A stretch of DNA of 64,000 bases from Marinobacter mangrovi (GTDB taxonomy: Bacteria; Pseudomonadota; Gammaproteobacteria; Pseudomonadales; Oleiphilaceae). Made by a program: the position numbers and the translations under genes. The notes below the pieces were generated by a model. That model saw nothing but the letters and a program-made list of their open reading frames with translations. It was not told the DNA's origin and ran no database searches. How positions within the stretch are numbered: position 1 is the stretch's first letter; each line of letters starts with the position of its first letter. Location: positions 1,290,092 through 1,354,091 of the forward strand of contig NZ_JAERVO010000001.1 in the NCBI RefSeq assembly GCF_016798325.1, in the 5' to 3' direction. This document shows positions 45,255-53,827 of this stretch, piece after piece.

Positions 45255-45877
45255 CGTGTCACCTTCATCATTTCCAGTTCACAGGCGAACAGGAACTCAA
45301 ATGCTTCCACATGGCGTAAACAGTCTGCCATGGTCTTTCCCCAGGTATAAAGGCCGTGGCCCCGGATCAGATAGCCCGGCTGGTCCGGATGTTCAGCAAA
45401 CCAGTGGCGGGTTTCGCGGGAAAGCGCATCAATGTCCTGGGTATTTTCAAAAATCGGCACGGTCAGCGTGGACTCGTGGGTGCCCACACCCGGGAATGCT
45501 TTCTGCAACTCGTAATCCTGCAGTTCCAGCTTTCCCTGATCGGCCAGCGCGCGACTGAGCACCGTCGCATTCACCGAATGGGTGTGGAGGACGACGCCCA
45601 CATCCGGGAACTGCTCATAGAGCACGGTGTGCAGCAGGGTTTCCGCAGAAGAGCGGGCGTTACTCTGCACCGCCTTTCCGGCGAGGTCCACCACCATGAT
45701 GTCGCCGGCGCCCAACTGGCCCTTATGACGCCCCGACACGGTGATCGCAACGTGTTGCTCATCAATTCGCGCCGAGTAGTTGGAGCTGGTGGCCGGCGAC
45801 CAGCCGTTGGCGTAAAGGAAGCGGCCTGCTTCGATCAGCGACTGGGCAGCCTCGGCATAGCGCATTACATCAAACAT
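45251..45877 (-). CDS. mtnB: Methylthioribulose-1-phosphate dehydratase
   Basis: 208 residues, class II aldolase family. It dehydrates methylthioribulose-1-phosphate, the step after MtnA. The SSNYSAR phosphate-binding stretch, zinc ligands in HTHS and the later GHG segment fit MtnB. The ATG at 45877 has GGAGG four bases upstream. mtnA and mtnP/mtnK are not in the window, so the first steps must be encoded elsewhere if the pathway is complete. Confidence 0.95.
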   Translation of the reverse strand: MFDVMRYAEAAQSLIEAGRFLYANGWSPATSSNYSARIDEQHVAITVSGRHKGQLGAGDIMVVDLAGKAVQSNARSSAETLLHTVLYEQFPDVGVVLHTHSVNATVLSRALADQGKLELQDYELQKAFPGVGTHESTLTVPIFENTQDIDALSRETRHWFAEHPDQPGYLIRGHGLYTWGKTMADCLRHVEAFEFLFACELEMMKVTR

Positions 45878-45926
45878 GGGGCCTCCAGGCCGTCGCCATT
45901 CGGGAATCCGTCGATCATTGCCGGGT

Positions 45927-45954
45927 ATTATAGAGCGCCACGACCGGCCAGCAA
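45927..45954 (-). promoter_or_regulatory. Sigma-70 promoter for mtnBDC inside the end of xdhC
   Basis: On the minus strand TTGCTG (45954-45949) and TATAAT (45932-45927) are 16 bases apart. The start site near 45919 gives a leader of about 42 bases before mtnB. Thus mtnBDC need not depend on the upstream oxidoreductase promoter. Confidence 0.6.
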
Positions 45955-46896
45955 GCCATGCCGGACGTCCACCAGATCCGCAATAATCGAGACAGCGATC
46001 TCCGCCGGTGTCTTGCTGCGGATGGCCACGCCGATGGGGGCGTGCAGACGCTCCAGCTGGGTCTCGCTGACGCCCAGTGACCGCAGGCGCTCACGACGGG
46101 CCCTCGAGGTCTGTTTCGACCCCATGGCTCCCACATAGAAGCAATCAGCCTGTAACGCGGCCAGCAGGGCCATGTCGTCGACCCGCGGATCGTGCGCCAG
46201 CGCCAGCACCGCGCTGAATCGGTCACTGAACGAGGCCATGACCAGATCATCCGGCAGGGCCGTGACCGCGGGTGTCTCATCTTCCTGCCAGCCCCGCAGG
46301 AAGGTCTCCCGCGGTTCGCACAGTGTTACTGCAAAGCCACAGCGGCGGCCGATGGCGGCCACGTGGGCGGCCACTTCGCCGGCCCCGACCAGCAGCAATC
46401 GGCATTCCGGCCCAAGAACCTGACGGATACGACCCTCATCCTGCTCGATGCCGGTAGCCGCGGACACATCGACCTCGAACGTCACTTGCCCCGAATCCAG
46501 AGCGACCGTCCGGCTGACCGGCCGGTTCTCTGCCAGGGCCTGCAGCAGTTGCCGGAGCCCTTCGCGGTGATCGCCGGAGAGCGATTCCACCAACAGCTGG
46601 ATACGGCCACCACACGGCAGCCGGAATCGCTCCTGGTCATCGGCGCTGATGCCGTAGTCGACCACCACCGGTGTCGCAGGCTGATCGCCCCGGGCAGTGC
46701 GCTGCAGCAGATCCTCTTCCAGGCATCCGCCAGACACCGATCCCGCCCAGCGACCGTCGTCGCTGACCGCCAGCATGGAACCGGCCGGCCGCGGGGACGA
46801 GCCCCAGGTTTCCAGGACCGTACAGAGCCAGACACGCCGGTCTTCCGCCAGCCAGTCAGCCGCCTTCTCAAGCACCGCGTATTGGGGATGTGTCAC
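45928..46896 (-). CDS. XdhC/CoxI family molybdenum hydroxylase maturation protein
   Basis: 322 residues. The N-terminal XdhC/CoxI domain includes GSSPRPAGSMLAV and SVSGGCLEEDL. The C-terminal Rossmann-like domain has LLVGAGEVAAHVA and FYVGAMGSK. XdhC proteins bind molybdenum cofactor, promote its sulfuration and insert it into xanthine dehydrogenase-type enzymes, which fits its position directly after the large subunit gene. The start is GTG at 46896, sharing one base with the stop of the upstream gene. Confidence 0.9.
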   Translation of the reverse strand: MTHPQYAVLEKAADWLAEDRRVWLCTVLETWGSSPRPAGSMLAVSDDGRWAGSVSGGCLEEDLLQRTARGDQPATPVVVDYGISADDQERFRLPCGGRIQLLVESLSGDHREGLRQLLQALAENRPVSRTVALDSGQVTFEVDVSAATGIEQDEGRIRQVLGPECRLLLVGAGEVAAHVAAIGRRCGFAVTLCEPRETFLRGWQEDETPAVTALPDDLVMASFSDRFSAVLALAHDPRVDDMALLAALQADCFYVGAMGSKQTSRARRERLRSLGVSETQLERLHAPIGVAIRSKTPAEIAVSIIADLVDVRHGLLAGRGAL

Positions 46897-49106
46897 TAAA
46901 CCTCCACTTTGAACGGCATGTTGCGTTGCCGTTTACCCGTCAGGGCAAACAGCGCGTTACCCAGCGCGGGCATCACCGGCGGCACGCCGGGTTCTCCCAC
47001 GCCGGTGGGCGACGCTTCGCTGTCGATGATATCTATGGTCATTTCCGGCAGGTCGTACATGCTCAGCAATCGGTAGTCGTCGAAATTACCCTGCTTCACG
47101 GCGCCCTGTTCGAACTCAATCTCGCCGTAGAGCGCGGCCGTTAGTCCGAACAGGATACCGCTTTCCATCTGCATACGGACCACGTCGGGATTCACCACCT
47201 GGCCGCAGTCGACCACACAGGCGACGCGATAGACCCGGATGGCACCACCTTCAATGCCAGCCTCAACCACCTGGGCGACCAGGGTGCCGAAACTGCGATG
47301 GATCGCTATGCCCCGCGCCCGGCCTTCAGGCACCGGCCTGCTCCAGTCACCAAGCTTTGCGGCCCGGTCCAGCACCGCCAGGTCTCCCGGTTTCTGCTTC
47401 AGCAGATCCCGGCGGAATTTATACGGGTCTCGGCCCAGCGAGTGGGCGACCTCGTCCATAAAGGTTTCCACGACAAAGCCATTATGGGAGTGGCCGACGG
47501 AGCGCCAGTAACTGATCGGTATTCCCGCGTCCACGTGGGTGTGGCGCACGCGCACGTTCGGCGCGGCGTAGGGATATTCGACCGCACCCTCGATGGCCGA
47601 GGTGTCCTTGGGGGTGGCGATCCCTTCGGCCATGACGCCCACACGGGCCAGGCTGTCGTAGAGGAACTTAGGCGCCCACGGAAACTGGGCGGCCGCTGCG
47701 TTCCGGGCATACCAGTTCAGGACCTGGGGACCGACGATTTGATGATCCCAGCCGGTGATCTGCTCGTCGGACAATGTCGCTGACAGGCGGTGCAGCATGG
47801 CGGGCCGGTAGACGTCGTGACGCATGTCGTCTTCCCGCGACCAGAGCAGTTTCACCGGGCGGCGCACCTGGAAGGCGATGGCGGCCACTTCTTCAATGTA
47901 ATCCTGGGTCAGCCGGCGACCAAAGCCGCCGCCGATCCAGGTGGTGTGAATGGTGACCTCGTCCGGCGAGAAATCCGTCACCCGGGCGGCGGCAATGCGG
48001 CCCAGGTCCGGTGCCTGGGTCGGCGCCCAGACTTCGATGCCGTTCTCGTTGACCCGCGCGGTCGCATTCATCGGCTCCATGGTGGCGTGGGCCAGGAACG
48101 GAACCCGGTATTCGGCTTCCAGGACCTGCCCTGCCTGGCTGCGGGCCTGTTCAACATCACCGTCTTCCCGTTCGGTCTCACCGGGGTCGTCATCGGCGGC
48201 CCTGGCATAGGTCTCGAAGACGTGGTCGACGTCCAGATCCAGCGCGTCGGTCTCGTCCCAAACGATCTCCAGTGCGTCCTGCGCCTTGCGCGCCCGCCAA
48301 TACTTATCGGCCACGATGGCCACACCCCGTTCCGTCTCGACCACGTCGATCACGCCGGGCATGGCCCGAACCGTGTCCGCATTGAAGCCCTCCACCCGTA
48401 ATCCCAGGCGCGGTGGTCGCGTCATGACCGCGTACACCATATCCGGCAGGTCCACGTCGATGCCGTATTCGGCCTGGCCGGTGGATTTGATCTCGGCATC
48501 GTGACGGGTATTCGTTTTGCCGATATAACGCCATTCGGATCGAGGACGGAGCGGAACCGGATCGGGGACGGTCTCGTGGGCGGCCAAGGCCGCCAGCTGG
48601 CCATAACTCAATGAGGTTTCCCCGTCCGGATGCCAAACCCGGCCATCCCGCCCGGTGCAACGACGGGCCTCCACATTCCAGGTGCGGGCCGCTGCACGTT
48701 CCAGCATGATTCGAGCGGCAGCGCCCGCCTCGCGCAGGGGCTGCCAGCTCGTCGCCAGGCTTGTGCTGCCGCCGGTTAACTGCAGCTTGTAGAGAGGATT
48801 GCGATAGGCGTCACCCACCGGGGCAAAGCGTGTTTTAAGGGTGTCTGGCGGAACGTCGAGCTCTTCGGCGACCAGCGTGGTCATGCCGGTGACCGTGCCC
48901 TGTCCCATCTCCACACGAGCGATCGTCAGGGTGATTCCGTTCTGATCCGTGATTTCCAGCCAGGCATTCGGCGTCCAGCGCCCTTCGCCGCCAGATTCGC
49001 GGTACCCGTTGTCCGAGGCGGCACAACCACCCAGGCTGAAAGACAGCATCAGGCCGCCACCACTAACGGCCGTTGCTTTCAGGAATTCGCGTCGGCTGAG
49101 GCTCAT
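46896..49106 (-). CDS. Molybdopterin-binding subunit of a xanthine dehydrogenase-family oxidoreductase (IorB-like)
   Basis: 736 residues. A twin-arginine signal ([18 protein letters not shown]) predicts Tat export of the folded enzyme, and a Cys (GGCA) could allow lipidation. The body has the two-part molybdopterin layout of isoquinoline 1-oxidoreductase beta subunits and membrane-bound aldehyde dehydrogenases: [33 protein letters not shown] and [20 protein letters not shown]. It hydroxylates an N-heterocycle or aldehyde; the substrate cannot be told from sequence. The ATG at 49106 has GGAGG seven bases upstream and overlaps iorA by four bases. No cytochrome subunit is adjacent. Confidence 0.9.
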   Translation of the reverse strand: MSLSRREFLKATAVSGGGLMLSFSLGGCAASDNGYRESGGEGRWTPNAWLEITDQNGITLTIARVEMGQGTVTGMTTLVAEELDVPPDTLKTRFAPVGDAYRNPLYKLQLTGGSTSLATSWQPLREAGAAARIMLERAAARTWNVEARRCTGRDGRVWHPDGETSLSYGQLAALAAHETVPDPVPLRPRSEWRYIGKTNTRHDAEIKSTGQAEYGIDVDLPDMVYAVMTRPPRLGLRVEGFNADTVRAMPGVIDVVETERGVAIVADKYWRARKAQDALEIVWDETDALDLDVDHVFETYARAADDDPGETEREDGDVEQARSQAGQVLEAEYRVPFLAHATMEPMNATARVNENGIEVWAPTQAPDLGRIAAARVTDFSPDEVTIHTTWIGGGFGRRLTQDYIEEVAAIAFQVRRPVKLLWSREDDMRHDVYRPAMLHRLSATLSDEQITGWDHQIVGPQVLNWYARNAAAAQFPWAPKFLYDSLARVGVMAEGIATPKDTSAIEGAVEYPYAAPNVRVRHTHVDAGIPISYWRSVGHSHNGFVVETFMDEVAHSLGRDPYKFRRDLLKQKPGDLAVLDRAAKLGDWSRPVPEGRARGIAIHRSFGTLVAQVVEAGIEGGAIRVYRVACVVDCGQVVNPDVVRMQMESGILFGLTAALYGEIEFEQGAVKQGNFDDYRLLSMYDLPEMTIDIIDSEASPTGVGEPGVPPVMPALGNALFALTGKRQRNMPFKVEV

Positions 49107-49573
49107 GCGTCCGCCTCCCCGTGCTTCGAAACACTCTTGATGGCGGCGTGAATGCGGGCATAGGTACGGCAGCGGCACAGGTTGCCACTCATGGCGGCGA
49201 CGATGTCGTCATTGGATGGCGCGGCGTTGTAGCTGAGGAGATGCGCCGCAGACATAATCTGTCCTGACTGGCAGTAACCGCACTGAGGCACGTTGTGTTC
49301 GACCCAGGCCAGCTGCAGGGGATGCAGCTCGCCTTCGGGCGCCAGGCCTTCGATGGTGGTGACTTCTCGCCCCTCCGCCAGGGAAACTGGTGTCGAACAG
49401 GAACGAGCCGGGCTGCCATCCAGGTGCACCGTACAAGCGCCACACAACCCCTTGCCACAGCCGAACTTGGTCCCTTTCAATCCCAGCTCATCGCGCAACA
49501 CCCAGAGCAACGGGGTGTCCGCCTCAATGTCCAACTGCCGTAACTGGCCATTGACTGTCAGTTTGATCGCCAT
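49103..49573 (-). CDS. 2Fe-2S subunit of the molybdenum hydroxylase (IorA-like)
   Basis: 156 residues. Plant-type 2Fe-2S cysteines lie in [15 protein letters not shown] plus a later Cys, and the second cluster in [11 protein letters not shown] and [11 protein letters not shown]. It passes electrons from the molybdenum centre to the next acceptor. There is no signal peptide, as expected for a subunit carried through Tat with its partner. The ATG at 49573 follows GAGAG. It is the first gene of the iorA-iorB-xdhC operon. Confidence 0.93.
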   Translation of the reverse strand: MAIKLTVNGQLRQLDIEADTPLLWVLRDELGLKGTKFGCGKGLCGACTVHLDGSPARSCSTPVSLAEGREVTTIEGLAPEGELHPLQLAWVEHNVPQCGYCQSGQIMSAAHLLSYNAAPSNDDIVAAMSGNLCRCRTYARIHAAIKSVSKHGEADA

Positions 49574-49648
49574 GCGTGTTCTCTCATCGTGATGTCGTTA
49601 TTGTTTTTTGTCATGTTGTCGTGTGGTCAGACCCGACAGTTTCAGGCC

Positions 49649-49685
49649 AGTCTAGCCGGAATTAGAGTAATCACTCAATTCCGGC
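49649..49685 (-). promoter_or_regulatory. Promoter with overlapping dyad upstream of the iorA-like gene
   Basis: On the minus strand TTGAGT (49678-49673) and TAGACT (49654-49649) are 18 bases apart. Across it lies an inverted repeat, GCCGGAATT...AATTCCGGC with inner GAGT/ACTC arms (49655-49685). The core GAGTGATTACTC looks like a TetR-family operator, which would block RNA polymerase. No regulator gene is adjacent. Confidence 0.45.
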
Positions 49686-49773
49686 ACGCGCACGGCAGAA
49701 AACAGGGAAGGATACACGGAGGAATAATCGATAGCGGACTGTCGGCACAGCGTTGCTGACGGGAGGCCACAAC

Positions 49774-49804
49774 GCAAAAGCGCCGGACAGGGCCGGCGCT
49801 TTGC
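49774..49804 (-). terminator. Intrinsic terminator after the small lipoprotein gene
   Basis: GCAAAGCGCCGG / CCGGCGCTTTTGC stem with a six-base loop, 24 bases after the stop of the 49828-50064 gene on the minus strand. Confidence 0.75.
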
Positions 49805-49827
49805 AGGGGGCGGTCAATCAATGGGGG

Positions 49828-50064
49828 TCACTGGATGACCGGATCCCCATTGCTGTCGTTCCAGATTTTACGCTCTCCGGAATCCATCTTGCCGTTGGAA
49901 TCCCAGAATTTACGATCCTTGGAGTCCATCTTGCCGTTGTCGTCCCAGACTTCACGGTTGTGGGTGGCTTCGTCCACCTTACCGTTGTCGTTCCAGATGG
50001 CCCGGTCCTTACTGCAACCGGCGAGCACCAATCCGACGAGCGCTACCAGAATCAGCTTACGCAT
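49828..50064 (-). CDS. Small lipoprotein built of W-(N/D)-x-N-G-K-x-D repeats
   Basis: 78 residues. A lipoprotein signal (LVALVGLVLAGCS, lipidated Cys17) leads to a mature part consisting almost entirely of four short repeats with tryptophans at 24, 40, 54 and 68. Three units read W-(N/D)-(D/S)-N-G-K-(V/M)-D, and the last ends NDSNGDP. The Asp/Asn/Gly pattern recalls calcium-binding turns, but this is only a resemblance. The ATG at 50064 has GGGAG six bases upstream. It is monocistronic, with its own terminator at 49774-49804. I do not recognise the family. Confidence 0.75.
   Translation of the reverse strand: MRKLILVALVGLVLAGCSKDRAIWNDNGKVDEATHNREVWDDNGKMDSKDRKFWDSNGKMDSGERKIWNDSNGDPVIQ
49843..50007 (-). 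repeat. Tandem 14-16 codon repeats in the small lipoprotein
   Basis: Units spaced 48, 42 and 42 bases. TCCATCTTGCCGTTG recurs exactly in two units on the plus strand, so the duplication is visible in DNA as well as protein. Confidence 0.7.
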
Positions 50065-50164
50065 GAATAACTCCCTGATTGCTTTCAAGTGCCCCTATTT
50101 CAACACAGATTCGGATCGCACAGCATTAAGTGTCGCTCATGTTGGCGTGTCGAAAGATGACCAT

Positions 50165-50746
50165 TTATTTGGAACCGTAACGCTCCCGATTGTGCTGCTT
50201 GTCGCGATCCCCTTTGCGCAGCATGACGTATACCGCGCCAGTGCCCCCGTGATGCTTTTGCGCCGAATGGAACGCCATGACCGGTTCAAGTTCCGGCAGC
50301 CATTTGGCCAGGTAGCTCTTGAGCTGGGCGATACCGTCCGGGTTACGTTCGCCCTTGCCGTGCAGGATCAACGCGGAACGGATGCCATGGGACAGGCACT
50401 CGTTGATAAAACTGAAGACTTCCCGACGCGCTTCATCCACGGTCATACGATGCAGGTCCAGGCGGGCTTCAATCGGGTATTGACCCAGGCGCAGCTTGCG
50501 ATAGACGCCATGCTGGATACCCGGCCGCTGATAGGCCAGCACATCGTGACTCTTGAGAGGCTCGACGTTATCACCGGTGAGCGGATTGGTGTCCTTGGGC
50601 GTGTCGCTTACGGCCGAATGCTGCCGTTCAAGATGCCCCGGCGTCACCACACGGGATGCCTGGACGTCGGCGCGATTGGGCCGTTTAATCCGGCGCACAT
50701 CGCTCATTTCTTCCAGAAAGCTGAGCCGCTCCTCTTTTGTGGTCAT
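50165..50746 (-). CDS. Smr-domain protein
   Basis: 193 residues. The C-terminal Smr domain (about 95-185) has the LDLHRMTVDEAR motif, ALILHGKG and the HHGGTGAVYVML end. Small Smr proteins are nucleases acting on DNA or RNA; SmrB-type members cleave mRNA at collided ribosomes in E. coli. The N-terminal half is charged and helical. The ATG at 50746 is chosen because it starts a hydrophilic family-like N-terminus; the upstream open frame to 50917 is Pro-rich and crosses a terminator. The assignment within the Smr family (SmrA or SmrB type) is left open. Confidence 0.88.
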   Translation of the reverse strand: MTTKEERLSFLEEMSDVRRIKRPNRADVQASRVVTPGHLERQHSAVSDTPKDTNPLTGDNVEPLKSHDVLAYQRPGIQHGVYRKLRLGQYPIEARLDLHRMTVDEARREVFSFINECLSHGIRSALILHGKGERNPDGIAQLKSYLAKWLPELEPVMAFHSAQKHHGGTGAVYVMLRKGDRDKQHNRERYGSK

Positions 50747-50885
50747 GGTTCTACCCGGTTTGTTGCTGTGGTGCTTGTCCGCGATGCCTAAATACAGGAA
50801 CGGACAGAAAAACTCTACCACCAGCCGCGCCAACACGGAAGCAAGCCCAAAGGGATACGAAGCGGGAAATACGGGTGCCAGAACG

Positions 50886-50912
50886 AAAAAACCCCCGGAG
50901 GGGACCGGGGGG
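50886..50912 (-). terminator. Orphan intrinsic terminator
   Basis: Minus-strand CCCCCCGG / CCGGGGG stem followed by six T residues. No annotated minus-strand gene ends here; the smr gene starts 140 bases further on. Confidence 0.8.
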
Positions 50913-51035
50913 AGCATAAATTCGGGAAGAAATCTTCCCTTAAGCTTTCAGACACCACAGACAGTTATCCCGACGGAGATCAGTTACGAGATAACTGCAA
51001 GTACCTTAACCAAATCCTTTGACGTCTACAGTTGT
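50886..51035 (-). ncRNA. Candidate small RNA, about 150 nt
   Basis: A promoter-like pair on the minus strand, TTGAGC (51071-51066) and TAAGAC (51047-51042), spaced 18 bases, would start transcription near 51035. The transcript would contain CAGTTATC/GATAACTG (50962-50969 with 50990-50997) and GGGAAGA/TCTTCCC (50924-50930 with 50933-50939), and end at the strong terminator. No known RNA family was recognised. It could equally be a leader or attenuator for the smr gene. Confidence 0.3.
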
Positions 51036-51124
51036 ACATTAGTCTTACACATCCGCTCACCGGCCGCTCAAAGCTTCAACTAAACTCGTCAGATAACAAA
51101 GCGCAAGAACCCTGAGGACCCTCC

Positions 51125-53035
51125 ATGCCTGCCGAAAACCGGGACCCACATCCACAGAACACCCGGGCCATTATGGCCTTCCTGCGTGAGCATAATCCCT
51201 TTGCGAGCATGGATGAGGACCATCTGGCCCATTTTGCCGAACACAGCACGTTGCGATTCTATGCCGACAACGATGTGGTGATTTCGCCGGACGATGGCCC
51301 GGTGACCACCTTCAATGTGGTCAAACAGGGACTGATACGCGGCGAACGCGAAGGCAAAGACGGCAGCGTCCAGACGACCTTCGAAATCAGCCAGGGCGAA
51401 TGTTTCCCGCTCGCGGCCCTGATCGGCGAACGCCCAACCCGAACCCTGCATCGGGCGGCCGGCGATACCTTTTGCCTGAGCCTGGATCACGCCAGCTTCG
51501 TGACCCTGTTCGCCGAGAGCGATCCATTCCGCGATTTCTGTCTGCGCGGCGTCAGCAGCCTGCTCGATCAGGTCAACCAGCGCATCCAGTCCAACGCGAT
51601 GGCCACCATCAGCCCCGCCCAGTCGCTGGACACGCCTCTGGATCGCTATGCCCTGCGCAATCCCATCGTCTGTTCGCCGGATTCTCCCGTTCGCAAAGCG
51701 GTCGCCCGCATGCACGAGAACAACGTGGGCAGCGTCATCGTCACCAATGAAGCCCGCCAGCCAGTGGGTATTTTCACCTTGCACGACCTGCGCACGATGA
51801 TCGCTGAAGAGACGGCCTCGCTTGACGCCTCGATCAGCCAGGTCATGACGCCGGATCCGCTCTCCCTGCCTGCCGACAAGGACGCGTTTTCGGCCGCGAT
51901 GCTGATGGCCGAGCATCACATTGCCCATGTGTGCCTGACCGATCGTGAAGGCCGGCTTGTCGGTATCGTGTCCCAGCGGGATCTCTTCTCTCTTCAGCGT
52001 GTGGACCTGGTTAGACTGGCGCGCACCATCGCCACCGCCGGTCATCTGAGGACGCTCGTCAGCCTGCGCTCGGAAGTGACCCGTCTGGTGGACACCATGC
52101 TGGCCCACGGTGCCGATTCCGGGCAGATCGTCAAGATCATCACCACGCTGAACGACGTCACCGTGCGCCGCGTGCTCGAGCTCAACATGGCGAAAAGCGA
52201 TCCCGGCATTCCCTTTACCTGGCTGACGTTCGGCAGCGAGGGACGTCAGGAACAAACGCTGCTGACCGACCAGGACAACGGCATGCTGTTCGAGCCGCCA
52301 GCGGGCATGAGCGAAGACGACGTGCGGACGACGTTGCTGCCCTTTGCCGAAACGGTCAATAACGAGTTGGCCGAATGCGGGTTTACCCTGTGCAAGGGCA
52401 ACATCATGGCCAGCAATCCCAAGCTGTGTCTGAGCAGCCGCGAGTGGGACGACTGGTTCATCCGCTTTATCGAGGCCTCGACGCCGCAGAACCTGGTGTA
52501 CTCGTCGATTTTCCTGGACATGCGCGCGGTCTATGGCCCCGCCCCCCCCCTGGAGCAACTCCAGCAACGGATCGTGGGCCGTATCCGGAAAAACGCCTTG
52601 TTCCAGAAAATGCTGGCGGCCAATGCGGTGGAACGTAGGCCGCCACTGACCCTGTTTCGAGGCTTTCGCTATGCGCCGGACGGGGAGAAACACACCCTCG
52701 ATCTCAAACGCCAGGGCCTGGCGCCGTTCGTCGAGTCGGCGCGGGTGTTTGCGCTGGCCAACGGCATTACCGAATCCAACACCGTCGAGCGCATGGAACA
52801 GCTTGCTAGGAAAGGCGTCTTCGACCGCAAGGACGCCAACGCCTGGAAAGAGGCCTATGGTCTGATCCAGGCCATCCGTATGCGCGCCCACCAGGAGCAG
52901 GCCAGGCAGGACCAACCGCTGCACAACTACGTGAACCCGGACGACCTCAATCCATTGGATCGGCGGATCCTGAGAGAATCGTTTCGACAGGCCCAAAGGC
53001 TTCAGCACAAACTGGAACTCACCTATCAACTATGA
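51125..53035 (+). CDS. Cyclic-nucleotide-binding/CBS/DUF294 nucleotidyltransferase-like protein
   Basis: 636 residues, cytoplasmic. Domains in order: a cNMP-binding beta-barrel (about 15-140), two CBS domains (about 170-290; VMTPDPLSLPADKD begins the second), a DUF294 nucleotidyltransferase domain with TFGSEGRQEQTLLTDQDNG (GS plus DxD, about 370-395), and a DUF294 C-terminal helical domain. The layout suggests an adenylyl- or uridylyltransferase controlled by nucleotides, like a GlnD-type sensor. Target unknown. It overlaps the DnaQ-like gene by four bases, and the same pair precedes an acetate-type symporter in Pseudomonas as I recall. Confidence 0.88.
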   Translation: MPAENRDPHPQNTRAIMAFLREHNPFASMDEDHLAHFAEHSTLRFYADNDVVISPDDGPVTTFNVVKQGLIRGEREGKDGSVQTTFEISQGECFPLAALIGERPTRTLHRAAGDTFCLSLDHASFVTLFAESDPFRDFCLRGVSSLLDQVNQRIQSNAMATISPAQSLDTPLDRYALRNPIVCSPDSPVRKAVARMHENNVGSVIVTNEARQPVGIFTLHDLRTMIAEETASLDASISQVMTPDPLSLPADKDAFSAAMLMAEHHIAHVCLTDREGRLVGIVSQRDLFSLQRVDLVRLARTIATAGHLRTLVSLRSEVTRLVDTMLAHGADSGQIVKIITTLNDVTVRRVLELNMAKSDPGIPFTWLTFGSEGRQEQTLLTDQDNGMLFEPPAGMSEDDVRTTLLPFAETVNNELAECGFTLCKGNIMASNPKLCLSSREWDDWFIRFIEASTPQNLVYSSIFLDMRAVYGPAPPLEQLQQRIVGRIRKNALFQKMLAANAVERRPPLTLFRGFRYAPDGEKHTLDLKRQGLAPFVESARVFALANGITESNTVERMEQLARKGVFDRKDANAWKEAYGLIQAIRMRAHQEQARQDQPLHNYVNPDDLNPLDRRILRESFRQAQRLQHKLELTYQL

Positions 53036-53748
53036 CGACTCCGATCGACCAGATTCGCCACTGGCTGTCACAGCGATTCGGCACCACGCCCCGGCGCGCG
53101 ACACTCGATGATCTGCCCCTTCCCAAGCGGCCCGACAACACCGATTTGGCTGGCCAGCGGCTGATCGTCCTGGATCTGGAAACCACCGGTCTCAACCCGG
53201 CCCGGGACCAGGTGATTGCCATCGGCGCCGTCGCGATCGATGGCATGGCCATCCCGCTCCGCGACCAGTTTGACCTGATCCTGCAGCGCCCGGAGCTGGA
53301 TATTCGTGAAACCGTGCTGATCCATGGAATCGGCCCCGAATCCTTACGGCGCGGCCACGAGACGGAAGACGCCCTTCTGCGCCTGCTGCAATGGATGAAC
53401 GGCGATCCCGTGCTGGCCTTTCACGCCGCCTTCGACCGCCGATTTCTGGAGAAGGCCCTGCGATCCCGGCTCGGTTACAACACCGGGCACACCTGGCTGG
53501 ACGTTGCCGAGATCCTGCCGGCCCTTTTTCCCGACGCCCGGGTTGGAAAAGGACGGCTGGACGACTGGGTAGACTGGTTCGGCCTCAACGTCAGTGAGCG
53601 CCATCATGCCGCCGCCGATGCCATGGCGACCGCCGAGTTGGCTCTGATCGCCCTGCGCTATGCCCGCAAGAAAAACATCCTCTCCCTGGCAGCGCTCAAC
53701 GATGCCCTGCGTGTCGGGCGGCGCATTCAGCAGCTTAAAAACCACTGA
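53032..53748 (+). CDS. DnaQ-like DEDDh 3'-5' exonuclease
   Basis: 238 residues. Exo I is LDLETTGLNPARDQV, Exo II contains VLAFHAAFDRRFL, and Exo III is HHAAADAMATAELAL, giving the full DEDDh set. It is an exonuclease of the epsilon/RNase T type but lacks the clamp and alpha-binding C-terminus expected of the replicative epsilon subunit. Coupling to the DUF294 gene hints at a nucleic-acid or nucleotide signalling role and not replication. No membrane or signal sequence. Confidence 0.88.
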   Translation: MTTPIDQIRHWLSQRFGTTPRRATLDDLPLPKRPDNTDLAGQRLIVLDLETTGLNPARDQVIAIGAVAIDGMAIPLRDQFDLILQRPELDIRETVLIHGIGPESLRRGHETEDALLRLLQWMNGDPVLAFHAAFDRRFLEKALRSRLGYNTGHTWLDVAEILPALFPDARVGKGRLDDWVDWFGLNVSERHHAAADAMATAELALIALRYARKKNILSLAALNDALRVGRRIQQLKNH

Positions 53749-53786
53749 TATCTTTAACATTTTTTTGGCGACGCATATCTACCGCC

Positions 53787-53802
53787 AGGCGATATATCGC
53801 CT
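53787..53802. promoter_or_regulatory. Perfect 16-bp palindrome AGGCGATATATCGCCT
   Basis: Located 39 bases after the DnaQ-like stop and about 310 bases before the DUF4212 gene. It lacks a following T-run, so it is more likely an operator than a terminator. Confidence 0.4.
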
Positions 53803-53827
53803 TACAAAGATGTTTAAGGACTAACAG

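Larger units (their letters stand above)
50747..51124. other. Intergenic region with candidate small RNA and promoter for the CBS gene
   Basis: 378 bases between divergent genes. It contains a strong minus-strand terminator (50886-50912) without an upstream gene, two perfect inverted repeats, and a TTGACG hexamer (51019-51024) that could be part of the promoter for the plus-strand gene at 51125. I see no protein-coding gene. Confidence 0.55.

Noticed and set aside
49753..50070. 105-codon plus-strand frame with repeated hydrophobic VVPDFT-like units
   Set aside because: The repeats are only the reverse reading of the small lipoprotein repeats, which have a signal peptide, ribosome site and terminator.
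51089..53029. 646-codon open frame antisense to the CBS/DUF294 gene
   Set aside because: Mirror of a well-supported gene; no domain pattern and no start signal.
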